Part shown: positions 1 through 8,290 of the stretch, in pieces
Position numbering within the stretch: the stretch's first letter is position 1
How the letters are laid out: every line of letters begins with the position of its first letter
Assembly: GCA_027592035.1 (NCBI GenBank)
Contig: JAQCIK010000003.1
Span: 1-64,000 of the forward strand
Reading direction: 5' to 3'
Length of the DNA: 64,000 nt
Source: Casp-actino8 sp001510455
GTDB taxonomy: Bacteria > Actinomycetota > Acidimicrobiia > Acidimicrobiales > Ilumatobacteraceae
Position numbers and translations under genes: made by a program
Notes under the pieces: model-generated
Database searches by the model: none
What the model saw: only the letters and a program-made list of their open reading frames with translations
Told to the model about the DNA's origin: nothing

Positions 1-22
1 GGTCGGCCTCGGTGATGGGCAT
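1..22 (-). CDS. 5' end of an unidentified leftward gene (partial)
   Basis: An ATG at 22..20 on the minus strand opens a frame reading MPITEAD up to the window edge. It is preceded by a good ribosome binding site (GGAGG on the minus strand, about 6 bases upstream). Only seven codons are visible, so the product cannot be named. The strong ribosome binding site makes a real start likely. Confidence 0.5.
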
Positions 23-108
23 CGTAGACCTCCGTGGAATTTGGTGCACGGCGAGTGTGTGCCGACGAGCATCTGCGCCGACACCTCTGATCACGGAACC
101 TTCAAAAT

Positions 109-165
109 CGCCCACTCTGTAGCGGAAGCCCCCTGTTTTTGGGTGCGAGCGCTACAGAGTGGGCG
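109..165 (-). terminator. Strong hairpin after the 173..496 gene
   Basis: Sixteen bases at 109..124 (CGCCCACTCTGTAGCG) are perfectly repeated in inverted form at 150..165, with a 25-base loop. The pairing continues outward, with one mismatch, into A/T-rich flanks. On the minus strand the stem is followed by GATTTTG, so it could end transcription of the gene that stops at 173. It lies between two leftward genes. The long exact stem could also be a mobile palindromic repeat. Confidence 0.55.
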
Positions 166-172
166 AATTTCG

Positions 173-496
173 TCAGGGTTGGGGGCGGGAACCGGCTCGG
201 GCGCGAGCTCGAGTGGCGAAGGCGACCCGCACACCGATCCCGGCCATCCCAGCCATCAACACACCGAACACGACCAGTTGCTGCCACCCACCCCGATCGC
301 CGGAGTCGACCGGATCGCGACCACACCCGGGCTTCGGTAGCGCGCTGATGCATTCGGTCATGCTGCGCTCGAGATCGAGGTACACGTTCTCCTCGGGCAC
401 GTCCGGCGGAACGGTCGCCACGGCCGGCGTGCCGAGGCCCACGGCCAGCACCAGTGCCACCACGATCGCTCGAACAGTTCTCGACGCACCCGTCAC
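173..496 (-). CDS. Small secreted or membrane protein, unknown function
   Basis: A 107-residue product starts at GTG 496, and its stop at 173 lies next to the hairpin at 109..165. Residues 1-27 look like a signal peptide (hydrophobic core AIVVALVLAVGLG, then PAVA). A second hydrophobic stretch (VVFGVLMAGMAGIGV) near residue 75 would anchor the C-terminus, which ends in a basic tail. Two cysteines lie in the exported segment. I do not recognise the family. The open frame continues upstream into guaA antisense, but the GTG gives a convincing signal peptide and lies just outside the guaA promoter. guaA is divergent. Confidence 0.55.
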   Translation of the reverse strand: MTGASRTVRAIVVALVLAVGLGTPAVATVPPDVPEENVYLDLERSMTECISALPKPGCGRDPVDSGDRGGWQQLVVFGVLMAGMAGIGVRVAFATRARARAGSRPQP

Positions 497-562
497 TCCG
501 CCATCGTGACATGAGCCGGACGCCACCGCCCAGCGGGCAGGATCCCCCGTGCCACCTGGCAC

Positions 563-568
563 TACGCT
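563..568 (+). promoter_or_regulatory. -10 box (TACGCT), leaderless guaA promoter
   Basis: TACGCT ends exactly six bases before the guaA GTG, and no ribosome binding site is present. This is the spacing expected for a leaderless actinobacterial transcript. The same hexamer and spacing precede mftA. Confidence 0.55.
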
Positions 569-574
569 CGACCT

Positions 575-2116
575 GTGTCCGGCCGCCATGCAGTCCTCGT
601 CGTCGACTTCGGGGCCCAGTACGCCCAGTTGATCGCCCGCCGGGTCCGCGAGCACAACGTCTACTCCGAGATCGTTCCCCACACGATCACCGCCGCCGAG
701 ATCGCCGAGCGTCAGCCCTCGGCCGTAATCCTGTCGGGCGGGCCGAAGAGCGTTCACGTCGAGGGTGCGCCTCGTCTCGATCCGGCCGTCTACGACACCG
801 GTGTCCCGATCCTCGGCATCTGTTACGGCGCGCAACTCATCGCCCATCAACTGGGTGGTGAGGTCGGACGTGGATCGAGGGGCGAATACGGCCGAGCCGT
901 GATGACTCGGTCGGGTGAGTCGTCGTTGCTCGCTGGTCTCCCGAACACCCAGGACGTCTGGATGAGTCATTTCGATGCGATCTCGTGCGTGCCCGAAGGT
1001 TTCTCGGCCACGGCGTCGACGCCTGATGCGCCCGTGGCCGTTCTCGAGAACGATGAGCGACGAATCTGGGGAGTGCAGTACCACCCCGAAGTCGTGCACT
1101 CACCTTTCGGTGCCGATGTTTTGAAGAAGTTCTTGCACGAACTGGCCGGATGCGATCCGTCGTGGACGATGGGATCGATCATCGACGAGCAGATCGATCT
1201 CGTGCGCGCTCAAGTTGGTGACAAGCGAGTGATCTGCGGCCTCTCGGGTGGCGTCGACTCGAGTGTCGCCGCGGCTCTCGTGCATCGGGCGATCGGCGCC
1301 CAGCTCACCTGTGTGTACGTCGACACCGGACTCATGCGCAAGGGCGAGAGCGATCAAGTCGTCGAGACGTTCCGTCGCAACATGGGAATCGAACTCATCC
1401 ACGTCGACGCCGGAACACAGTTCTTCGAGCGACTTGCGGGTGTGGTCGAACCCGAGACGAAGCGCAAGATCATCGGCGAGTTGTTCGTACGCATTTTCGA
1501 ACAACACACCGGTGGCGTGACCGATGCCGAGTTCCTCGTTCAAGGAACTCTCTATCCCGACGTCATCGAGAGCGGTGGTGCCGACGGCACCGCGTCGGTC
1601 ATCAAGAGTCATCACAACGTCGGTGGTCTTCCCGACGACATGACGCTGAAACTCGTCGAACCGTTGCGGTCGTTGTTCAAGGACGAGGTGCGTCGTCTCG
1701 GCAGCGAACTCGGACTTCCCGACGAGATCGTGTGGCGTCAGCCCTTTCCGGGCCCGGGTCTCGGCGTTCGTATCATCGGTGAAGTCACGCCCGACAAGGT
1801 CGCGATACTCCAGGAAGCCGACGCCATCGTGCGCGAAGAGATCAAGAACGCCGGACTCGAACGCGACATCTGGCAGGCCTTCGCGGTGCTTCCCGACATT
1901 CGCTCGGTCGGTGTGATGGGCGACGAGCGAACGTACGCGCATCCGGTCATCATTCGTGCCGTCACGAGTGACGATGCCATGACGGCCGACTGGGCCCGCC
2001 TGCCGTACGAACTGTTGGAGCGCATGGCCAGTCGCATCATCAACGAAGTGGCCGGTGTCAATCGGGTGGCCTACGACATCACGTCGAAGCCTCCCGGCAC
2101 GATCGAATGGGAATGA
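575..2116 (+). CDS. guaA: GMP synthase (glutamine-hydrolysing)
   Basis: The enzyme makes GMP from XMP using ATP and glutamine, the last step of guanine nucleotide synthesis in the cytosol. The 513-residue length is normal for GuaA. The N-terminal class I glutamine amidotransferase domain carries the nucleophile Cys83 in GICYGAQ and the downstream QYHPEV histidine motif. The ATP-pyrophosphatase domain has the P-loop LSGGVDSS near residue 223. The C-terminal dimerisation domain ends in PPGTIEWE, the usual GuaA terminus. The GTG start is taken because MSGRHAVLVVDFGAQYAQ matches the family N-terminus and TACGCT sits at leaderless spacing. A GC-rich hairpin follows the stop. Confidence 0.97.
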   Translation: MSGRHAVLVVDFGAQYAQLIARRVREHNVYSEIVPHTITAAEIAERQPSAVILSGGPKSVHVEGAPRLDPAVYDTGVPILGICYGAQLIAHQLGGEVGRGSRGEYGRAVMTRSGESSLLAGLPNTQDVWMSHFDAISCVPEGFSATASTPDAPVAVLENDERRIWGVQYHPEVVHSPFGADVLKKFLHELAGCDPSWTMGSIIDEQIDLVRAQVGDKRVICGLSGGVDSSVAAALVHRAIGAQLTCVYVDTGLMRKGESDQVVETFRRNMGIELIHVDAGTQFFERLAGVVEPETKRKIIGELFVRIFEQHTGGVTDAEFLVQGTLYPDVIESGGADGTASVIKSHHNVGGLPDDMTLKLVEPLRSLFKDEVRRLGSELGLPDEIVWRQPFPGPGLGVRIIGEVTPDKVAILQEADAIVREEIKNAGLERDIWQAFAVLPDIRSVGVMGDERTYAHPVIIRAVTSDDAMTADWARLPYELLERMASRIINEVAGVNRVAYDITSKPPGTIEWE

Positions 2117-2124
2117 CCTGACGT

Positions 2125-2144
2125 CACCCCAGGTAGCCGGGGTG
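2125..2144 (+). terminator. Possible guaA terminator hairpin
   Basis: CACCCC at 2125-2130 pairs with GGGGTG at 2139-2144 around an 8-base loop, nine bases after the guaA stop. There is no T-run, so rho-independent action is uncertain. Confidence 0.35.
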
Positions 2145-2190
2145 TGGCCGGTGCAACGGGAGCCGATGACGGGCCTCGAATTCGCCTGAC

Positions 2191-2196
2191 TAGCCT
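2191..2196 (+). promoter_or_regulatory. -10 box (TAGCCT) for the NlpC/P60 gene
   Basis: TAGCCT lies ten bases before ATG 2207, giving a leaderless or nearly leaderless transcript. Confidence 0.4.
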
Positions 2197-2206
2197 TCAC
2201 GAGGTC

Positions 2207-3352
2207 ATGTTTCGACCGTCGCCCCGCTGGTTCGCGGCTCTTGCATTCGTTGTTCTGGCAACGTCCACGAGTCAGGTCGCGCGTGCCGACAACGTCGACG
2301 ACGCGCGCCGCAAAGTGCAGCAGATGGCCGACCAGTTGGAAAAGGCCGAAGCCGACGTCGACCGATTGTCCGAAGAGTTGCGCATCGCCGAAGACGACAA
2401 GATGCGCCTCGACGACGAAATCGTGGTCACGCAGGCCGAGATCGACCGCAAGGAAGCCGAACTCGGCGGTGTGCGCGACGTTCTGGCCGAACTCGCCGTG
2501 ATCGCCTTCACGAGTGGCGGCCGCGGCGGCAGTATCACGGGACTCCTGAGTGTGGGGAGCGGACCCAACGAATCGGTACAGAAGCAGATCCTCACCGACA
2601 TCGCTCTCAACACCGGACTCGCTGACACCGACCAACTCGACGCGCTGATCGACGATCTCGGTGATCTCGAGAAGAAACTCGCCAAGGATCTGGAGCGCAC
2701 CAAGGATCTGGCCGAGAGCATCGGCAAGGCCCGTGTCGACGCCGAGTCCGAGATCGGCAAGTACACCGAACTCAAGGCCAAGGCCGAACGTGAACTCGGC
2801 CAAGCTCTGCGCGACGAACGTGAGCGACGCGCTCGAGCGGCAGCAGCGGCCGCCGCTGCAGCGGCGGCAAACCTCGCCAGTCAGCGTCCGTCATCGGGAA
2901 CGTCATCGGGCTCCTCCGGCTCATCGGGTTCGTCAGGTTCGTCATCGGGCTCGTCGTCGGGTGGCAACCGATTCGATCCGTCGACGATTCCACCCACCAC
3001 GTCGCGCGCCGGAATCGCCGTGGCCGCCGCTCGTAGTCAGATCGGTGTCCCGTATCGATACGCCGCCGCAACTGAAGGTGTGGCTTTCGACTGCTCGGGT
3101 CTCACCATGTGGGCCTGGGCCCAGGCCGGTGTGTCGCTGCCGCATCAATCACGGCGGCAGTTCTCGTCGTCACCGCGTATTCCCATCGAATACATCGAGC
3201 CCGGAGACCTCATCTTCTTCTACAACCCGATCAGCCACGTGAGTTTGTACGTGGGCGGAGGAATGATGGTCGATGCGCCGGGTGTCGGCCGGACCGTTCG
3301 TCTGAAGGCCGTCAACTGGTCGAAGGTCGTCGGCGCCACACGCCCGGGCTGA
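2207..3352 (+). CDS. Secreted NlpC/P60 peptidoglycan endopeptidase with coiled coil
   Basis: This is a cell-wall hydrolase that should cut peptide stems of peptidoglycan outside the membrane. The start at ATG 2207 gives a clean signal peptide (FAALAFVVLATSTSQVARA). The open frame reaches 2144, but that start would bury the signal. Residues about 30-210 are a charged heptad-rich coiled coil, as in RipA/CwlO-type hydrolases. An Ala run and a Ser-Gly linker (about residues 229-252, nt 2893-2962) follow. The C-terminal NlpC/P60 domain has catalytic Cys296 in FDCSGL, then the HVSLYVGGG histidine. Coiled coils in this class usually receive FtsEX-type control. No such partner is adjacent. Confidence 0.9.
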   Translation: MFRPSPRWFAALAFVVLATSTSQVARADNVDDARRKVQQMADQLEKAEADVDRLSEELRIAEDDKMRLDDEIVVTQAEIDRKEAELGGVRDVLAELAVIAFTSGGRGGSITGLLSVGSGPNESVQKQILTDIALNTGLADTDQLDALIDDLGDLEKKLAKDLERTKDLAESIGKARVDAESEIGKYTELKAKAERELGQALRDERERRARAAAAAAAAAAANLASQRPSSGTSSGSSGSSGSSGSSSGSSSGGNRFDPSTIPPTTSRAGIAVAAARSQIGVPYRYAAATEGVAFDCSGLTMWAWAQAGVSLPHQSRRQFSSSPRIPIEYIEPGDLIFFYNPISHVSLYVGGGMMVDAPGVGRTVRLKAVNWSKVVGATRPG

Positions 3353-3373
3353 GTCGGAGCCGATTCGTCCCAC

Positions 3374-3379
3374 TACGTT
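3374..3379 (+). promoter_or_regulatory. -10 box (TACGTT) upstream of the phosphotransferase
   Basis: TACGTT is followed after about 24 bases by ATG 3403. A GGGGAGGG ribosome binding site lies between them, so this promoter would give a short normal leader. Confidence 0.35.
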
Positions 3380-3402
3380 GGCGGGCCAGGGGAGGGCGAC
3401 TG

Positions 3403-4428
3403 ATGCACGAGGGGATCGATGACGACAAGGTGAGTCGGTGGCTCGTCGACAACATCGATGGCGCCACGGCTCCGTTCAGGTTCGATCTGATTGCTGGTGG
3501 CCGGTCGAATCTCACGTTTCGGGTCACTGATGCGAACGGAAGTCGATTCGTCCTTCGACGGCCACCGCTCGGACACGTACTCGCGACTGCGCACGACATG
3601 GCACGCGAGCATCGAATCATCGCGGCGGTCGGAACGACCGGAGTGCCGGTACCGCGGGCACTCGGTCTGTGCGCCGATGTCGAGGTGAACGGCGCCCCCT
3701 TCTACGTGATGAGCCACGTGGACGGCGAGGTTCTCGACAATGCTGACAAAGCTTCGCTCCTCGATCCGTCACTGCGTGAAAAGACGTCGCACCACCTCAT
3801 CGATGTCCTCGCCGAACTTCACTCCGTCGACGTCGACTCGGTCGGACTTGGTGACCTCGCTCGCCGTGAGGGATACATCGAACGTCAGCTCAAACGTTGG
3901 CGTACGCAGTGGGAGAACTCGAAGACGCGCGAACTGCCGGCGATCGACGAAGTGGAAGCCCGGCTGAGTCGTCACGTCCCCGATCAGCAGGGTGTCGTGA
4001 TCGCGCACGGTGACTTCCGATTCGGCAACTGTCTGACCGACGTGATCAATGGCCGAATCGCCGCCGTGCTCGATTGGGAACTGTGCACGCTCGGTGATCC
4101 TCTCGCCGACGTCGGTTACATCGGCGTCTACTGGTCGGACGGGCCCTCGAGCGCACTGCGGGCCAACGACCCCACACCGGCCGGTGGCTTCCCGTCGTAC
4201 GCGTCGCTCGTCGAGCGTTACGCGCGCACGACCGGTCGTGACGTCTCACAGATCGATTACTACGTCGCCTTCTCTTGTTGGCGTCTGGCCGTGATCAGTG
4301 AAGGTGTGTACGCGCGCTACCTTCACGGGGCGATGGGGAAACAAGAGGGAATCGACCTCGCCACGATGAAACTCGGACCGGAAGGACTGGCCGAGCGAGC
4401 ACTCGAAGCAGTGAGGAGACTGACGTGA
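3403..4428 (+). CDS. Aminoglycoside-phosphotransferase-family kinase (ACAD10/11-like)
   Basis: The 341-residue product has the APH/choline-kinase fold. It has an N-terminal lobe with FVLRRPP (ATP-lysine region), then the catalytic loop HGDFRFGN and the metal-binding LDWE motif. Its closest relatives by pattern are the acyl-CoA-dehydrogenase-associated kinases (ACAD10/11 type), which phosphorylate hydroxyacyl substrates. The true substrate is unknown. ATG 3403 is chosen because a strong GGGGAGGG site lies eight bases upstream. An open frame extends to 3109 inside the previous gene. The stop overlaps the next gene by GTGA, so the two are probably cotranslated. Confidence 0.8.
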   Translation: MHEGIDDDKVSRWLVDNIDGATAPFRFDLIAGGRSNLTFRVTDANGSRFVLRRPPLGHVLATAHDMAREHRIIAAVGTTGVPVPRALGLCADVEVNGAPFYVMSHVDGEVLDNADKASLLDPSLREKTSHHLIDVLAELHSVDVDSVGLGDLARREGYIERQLKRWRTQWENSKTRELPAIDEVEARLSRHVPDQQGVVIAHGDFRFGNCLTDVINGRIAAVLDWELCTLGDPLADVGYIGVYWSDGPSSALRANDPTPAGGFPSYASLVERYARTTGRDVSQIDYYVAFSCWRLAVISEGVYARYLHGAMGKQEGIDLATMKLGPEGLAERALEAVRRLT

Positions 4429-5168
4429 GCACCGACGTTCTGGCCGGTTGGCAGAAGGGTTCGTTCACCGCCGCCGGCTTCACCCGCGACACCTATCGAC
4501 GTGGGTCGGGGCCGGGCATCATCGTCGTGCACGAGGTTCCGGGCATCACGCCCAAGGTCACCGAATTCGCCAACGAACTCGTCGAGTCGGGTTTCACCGT
4601 TGTGATGCCGAGTCTGGTCGGGTCTCCGGGCAAGGAATTCTCGAACGGATACGCGATGGCGTCTCTCACCAAGGTGTGCATCTCGAAGGAGTTCTCGGCT
4701 CTGGCCATGAACAAGACCTCGCCGATCATCGCCTGGTTGCGAGCTCTCGGTCGCAACCTTCATCAGGAAATCGGTGGAGCGGGCATCGGTGCACTCGGCA
4801 TGTGTTTCAGCGGTGGATTCGCACTCGGCATGATGATCGACGATCACCTGGTGGCGCCGGTTCTGAGTCAACCGTCGATGCCGTTCGCGTTCGGGAAGAA
4901 GCGAGGCGCCAATCTGCATCTGTCACCCGACGACGAACGCGTGGTTCAGGAGCGCGCGGCGGCCGGATGTGAGGTGCTCGGACTCCGCTACACCGGTGAC
5001 CGCTTGGTGGGTGACCGCTTCGCCACCTTGCGTGATCTGATCGGTGACAAGTTCGTGGCGATCGAACTGCCGTCGTCGAAGAAGAGCGACCACTCGGTGC
5101 TCACCGAACAACGTGACGACGCGAGCGTGGCCCACGTCATTCAGTTCTTCCGCGACAAGTTGCGCTGA
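4425..5168 (+). CDS. Dienelactone hydrolase family protein
   Basis: The 247-residue alpha/beta hydrolase has the dienelactone-hydrolase nucleophile elbow GMCFSGG, with Cys in place of Ser. It also has an early VVHEVPG oxyanion segment and a late DHSVLTEQ histidine. In characterised members the cysteine opens lactones of chlorocatechol breakdown. No aromatic-degradation genes lie here, so the substrate is open. The GTG start overlaps the preceding kinase stop by four bases and has a GAGGAG site. It is the last gene of this rightward group. Confidence 0.8.
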   Translation: MSTDVLAGWQKGSFTAAGFTRDTYRRGSGPGIIVVHEVPGITPKVTEFANELVESGFTVVMPSLVGSPGKEFSNGYAMASLTKVCISKEFSALAMNKTSPIIAWLRALGRNLHQEIGGAGIGALGMCFSGGFALGMMIDDHLVAPVLSQPSMPFAFGKKRGANLHLSPDDERVVQERAAAGCEVLGLRYTGDRLVGDRFATLRDLIGDKFVAIELPSSKKSDHSVLTEQRDDASVAHVIQFFRDKLR

Positions 5169-5188
5169 AGCACCCGTCCTTCGTGGAT

Positions 5189-5232
5189 CTGGGTGAAAAA
5201 AGCGCGCACGAGCGACGAATTTTTCACCCAGA
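5189..5232. terminator. Palindromic hairpin between convergent genes
   Basis: TCTGGGTGAAAA (5189-5200) is repeated in inverse at 5221-5232 around a GC-rich 20-base centre. It sits between two convergent stops, with A and T runs on the inner flanks, so it could serve as a bidirectional terminator. Its arms share CTGGGTGAA/TTCACCCAGAAC with the palindrome at 47612-47660. Confidence 0.6.
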
Positions 5233-5241
5233 ACGCCAGTA

Positions 5242-5967
5242 TCACCAGGTGAGGGTGAAGCGGGGGTGTGTCCAGGCGGTGAGGGCGGCCATCGGATCTC
5301 CCGAACTCTCGAGCAGATGGCGAGCGAGCAAACCCTTGGCCGCCTTGGCGTCGTGACCGGCCACTTTCCCCGATTTCTCGACGAAGCTGACCACGAGGTG
5401 ATCGCGCATCGTGTCACCAGGTGTCCACGCCGCTCGGTGTTCGTTGGGCAGTAGATCGATCACCACTCGGCCGTCGGCCCAGTCGTTCAATGCTGACGAC
5501 AACGGTTCCCGCCACCACGTCGACAATTTGCCCAACGGTGCGAGGGACGCTCCCATCTTCACTCGGTAGTCGGGAACCGGATCCTCGAATCCCACCAACC
5601 CGAGCAACCCCGACACCACGACCACTGAGTCGCGGGCTCGGGTACGAGCCTTGGTCGACAAGCTGTCGGGAGACAGATGTCCCCACACCACACCCGTGTA
5701 GCGCTCGCACGCCGGCAACGTCAGCGCACCATCGAGTTCGCGATTCGAAGCCTGTGCTCGGGCCAGATGTTTGCCGCTCACACCGAGCAACTTGGCATCA
5801 CCACCCTTGGCGGCCGACAGCGCCGCCACCACATCGGCTCGGGGCCGGCGCAACGACGAGCCGAACGTCCCCGAACCAGCCTTCCAGCGAGGAGTGCGAC
5901 CACCTTCGGCCTTGCCCTCCGACGGAGGGAGCAGGATCGCCAAGCGAGATGTGCGTCGCGAAGCCAT
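5242..5967 (-). CDS. yaaA: YaaA family (DUF328/UPF0246) peroxide stress protein
   Basis: The 241-residue protein opens with the family signature LAILLPPSEGKAEGG and carries YTGVVWGHL and the late VIDLLPNEH segment typical of YaaA. In E. coli YaaA lowers free iron and limits DNA damage under peroxide stress. The fold binds DNA. It is convergent with the dienelactone hydrolase and divergent from the ferredoxin gene, whose -10 box lies 20 bases from its start. Confidence 0.85.
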   Translation of the reverse strand: MASRRTSRLAILLPPSEGKAEGGRTPRWKAGSGTFGSSLRRPRADVVAALSAAKGGDAKLLGVSGKHLARAQASNRELDGALTLPACERYTGVVWGHLSPDSLSTKARTRARDSVVVVSGLLGLVGFEDPVPDYRVKMGASLAPLGKLSTWWREPLSSALNDWADGRVVIDLLPNEHRAAWTPGDTMRDHLVVSFVEKSGKVAGHDAKAAKGLLARHLLESSGDPMAALTAWTHPRFTLTW

Positions 5968-5986
5968 GATCGAGATTCTTCCCCAC

Positions 5987-5992
5987 TAAGTT
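5987..5992 (+). promoter_or_regulatory. -10 box (TAAGTT), leaderless ferredoxin promoter
   Basis: TAAGTT ends exactly six bases before ATG 5999, and no ribosome binding site is present. Confidence 0.55.
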
Positions 5993-5998
5993 CGTCAC

Positions 5999-6193
5999 AT
6001 GCGCATTCACGTTGATTCCGAGAAGTGCCAGGGTCACAACCGCTGCTACGCCCTCGCTCCCGAACTGTTCGACGTCGACGACTACGGCAACGCCGTGGTG
6101 ATCGGTGACGGAGACGTCGCCGCCGGTCTCGAGGACAAGGCCCGTCTCGCCGTGGCCAATTGCCCCGAGTTCGCGATCACGATCACCGAGTGA
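5999..6193 (+). CDS. [3Fe-4S] ferredoxin, P450 partner
   Basis: This 64-residue ferredoxin has the P450-type motif C10-Q-G-H13-N-R-C16 and a C-terminal NCPE with Cys55. Three cysteines plus His in place of the fourth Cys indicate a 3Fe-4S cluster, as in actinobacterial CYP redox partners. It lies 25 bases upstream of a cytochrome P450 and should pass electrons to it. No ferredoxin reductase is nearby. Confidence 0.9.
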   Translation: MRIHVDSEKCQGHNRCYALAPELFDVDDYGNAVVIGDGDVAAGLEDKARLAVANCPEFAITITE

Positions 6194-6218
6194 ACTCGGT
6201 CCGTCGCACCCCCCGATC

Positions 6219-7457
6219 ATGACGTCCTACAGCACACCCGAGTCGATCTACGGTCCGGTGTCCGACTGGGCCACCGATTTCGACCACGGCGATCCCGAGT
6301 ACAACCGGCACGCTCACGCCATCTGGGCCGAACTACGCGGCACGTGCCCGGTGGCCCACTCCGATCGTTACGGCGGCACCTGGCTTCCGGTCACGCACGA
6401 GTACGTGCGTGAGATCGCCTACGACACCGAGAACTTCACGAGTCGCGCCGTGGTGGTGAGCACCGTGGTCCCTGAAGATCCGGCACCCATCGGAGGTGCA
6501 CCGCCGATCACGAGTGATCCGCCGTTCCATCACGAAGCCCGTCGTCTCGTGCTTCCGCCGTTCTCTCCGAAGAAGATCGCCGAATGGGAGCCCGAGATCC
6601 GCCGTCTCTGCAACGAACTCCTCGACCGCATGGAGGCCGAAGCGTCCGGTGGTCTCACTGTCGACGCCGCCATCGACTACGCGCAACACATACCGGTCAA
6701 CGTGATCGCGCGCATGCTCGGATTCCCGCTGGAAGACGACGATCTTTTCCGTGAATTCGTGCACGACATCCTCGAGAACATCAACGGCGACCCTGAGGAG
6801 CGGATTCGTTCCTTCGAGCGCATCGACGCCTATCTGAAGGCCCAGATCGACGATCACGTCGCCAACCCGCGTGACGATCTGACGGGCTATCTCCTCGACG
6901 TCGAATTGGGTGACGAGAAGTTGCCGCACGAGATGGTGGGTGGATTCATCCTCCTGCTCCTCGTGGCCGGAATCGACACCACCTGGAGTGCGATCGGATC
7001 GAGTCTGTGGCACCTCGCCACTCACGCCGACGATCGCGCGCGACTCGTGAACAATCCCGAGCTCATGGGTACGGCGATCGAAGAGTTCTTGCGGGCCTAC
7101 GCGCCGGTCACGATGGCTCGACTGGTGGCCAAGGATCACGATTTCCACGGGTGCCCGATGAAGAAGGACGAGTGGGTGTTGCTGCCGTTCCCGGCGGCCA
7201 ATCTCGACCCGACCGAGTTCGAGAATGCCGACGAGGTGCTCATCGATCGGGCCGAGAACCGCCACGCTGCGTTCGGTCTCGGTATTCATCGGTGTCTCGG
7301 TTCGAACCTGGCTCGTCTCGAGTTGCGCGTGGCCGTCGAGGAATTCATCAAGCGGTTCCCCGACTTCGAACTCGCTCACGGTGAGGAAGGTGTGGTCTGG
7401 AGCGTGGGTCAGATCCGCGGGCCACGCCAACTGCCGGTGCGCGTGCTGTCGGCATGA
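6219..7457 (+). CDS. Cytochrome P450
   Basis: This 412-residue soluble bacterial P450 has the I-helix oxygen-activation motif AGIDTTW (250-256), ExxR (E289-R292) and the heme loop FGLGIHRCLG with ligand Cys359. It should oxidise a small hydrophobic substrate using the 3Fe-4S ferredoxin encoded just upstream. The start at ATG 6219 gives a normal N-terminus. An open frame reaches back into the ferredoxin. The stop overlaps the methyltransferase start by ATGA, so oxidation and methylation may act on one substrate. The substrate is not predictable from sequence. Confidence 0.93.
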   Translation: MTSYSTPESIYGPVSDWATDFDHGDPEYNRHAHAIWAELRGTCPVAHSDRYGGTWLPVTHEYVREIAYDTENFTSRAVVVSTVVPEDPAPIGGAPPITSDPPFHHEARRLVLPPFSPKKIAEWEPEIRRLCNELLDRMEAEASGGLTVDAAIDYAQHIPVNVIARMLGFPLEDDDLFREFVHDILENINGDPEERIRSFERIDAYLKAQIDDHVANPRDDLTGYLLDVELGDEKLPHEMVGGFILLLLVAGIDTTWSAIGSSLWHLATHADDRARLVNNPELMGTAIEEFLRAYAPVTMARLVAKDHDFHGCPMKKDEWVLLPFPAANLDPTEFENADEVLIDRAENRHAAFGLGIHRCLGSNLARLELRVAVEEFIKRFPDFELAHGEEGVVWSVGQIRGPRQLPVRVLSA

Positions 7458-8290
7458 CCGACGCTCACGAATCGCTCACGGACGCCGGGCGTCATTGGGC
7501 CGAGCAATTGCGCGCCTGGGCACTGCCCGACGAGATCGTGGCGCAGGCCGAAGTGCCACCGTGGTCCCACGATCCGAAGACTTTCGCCGTCGACGACACT
7601 TTGCGTCCCGACAGTCCGATCTTCGAGATGGCTCGTGAACTGTTGCCGGCCGAAGGTGGGAGTGTGATCGACATCGGATGCGGCGGTGGACGTTCGTCGA
7701 TCCCTCTCGCGCCTCGAGCCACGCACATCACCGGTGTCGACGAGAGCCCGAAAATGCTCGAGCGATTCGCCGAGGCAGCGGCCACGGCCGGTTGCACACA
7801 TCGCGAGATTCAGGGCCGCTGGCCCGACGTGGCAATCGCCGCCGAACAGGCCGGAACGCCGATCGAACCTCATGACGTCGCCGTGTGTCATCACGTCTTC
7901 TACAACGTGCAAGATCTCGAACCGTTCGTGGTCGCTCTCACTGCCGTGGCTCGTCTCGGTGTGGTCGCAGTGTTGCCCAAACATCATCCGCAGTCGGCAT
8001 GGAACGAAGGTTGGCGGCACTTCTGGAACCTGAAACGACCCGATGGGCCGACGGCCGACGATGCGGTCGCCGTACTACGCGCTCTCGGCCTTCAACCCGA
8101 AGTGGTGGTCGTGCCGCGCCCACCGATGTCGCGCTTCGCCGACGATCCGGCCGAGTTGGTCGACTCGGCGCGGTTGCGGTTGTGCCTGCACCGAGATCGC
8201 AACGCCGAGATCGAAGCGTGGTTGCGGGATCACCCGCCGGCCTTCATGACTGACGTCGTGGTATTGCGCTGGCCCGGAGGTCTTTCGTAG
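7454..8290 (+). CDS. SAM-dependent methyltransferase (class I)
   Basis: The 278-residue product has motif I VIDIGCGGGRSSIP, the acidic loop GVDESPKML and a motif III-like VVAVLPKHHPQS stretch. The acceptor is unknown. It overlaps the P450 by four bases and so belongs to the ferredoxin-P450 operon. Its last 47 bases overlap the end of the convergent ClC gene. Confidence 0.8.
   Translation: MTDAHESLTDAGRHWAEQLRAWALPDEIVAQAEVPPWSHDPKTFAVDDTLRPDSPIFEMARELLPAEGGSVIDIGCGGGRSSIPLAPRATHITGVDESPKMLERFAEAAATAGCTHREIQGRWPDVAIAAEQAGTPIEPHDVAVCHHVFYNVQDLEPFVVALTAVARLGVVAVLPKHHPQSAWNEGWRHFWNLKRPDGPTADDAVAVLRALGLQPEVVVVPRPPMSRFADDPAELVDSARLRLCLHRDRNAEIEAWLRDHPPAFMTDVVVLRWPGGLS

Noticed and set aside
1100..2803. 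A 567-codon leftward frame across guaA and the NlpC/P60 gene
   Set aside because: It is antisense to two well-supported genes and shows only repeated Asp/Val/Gly composition.
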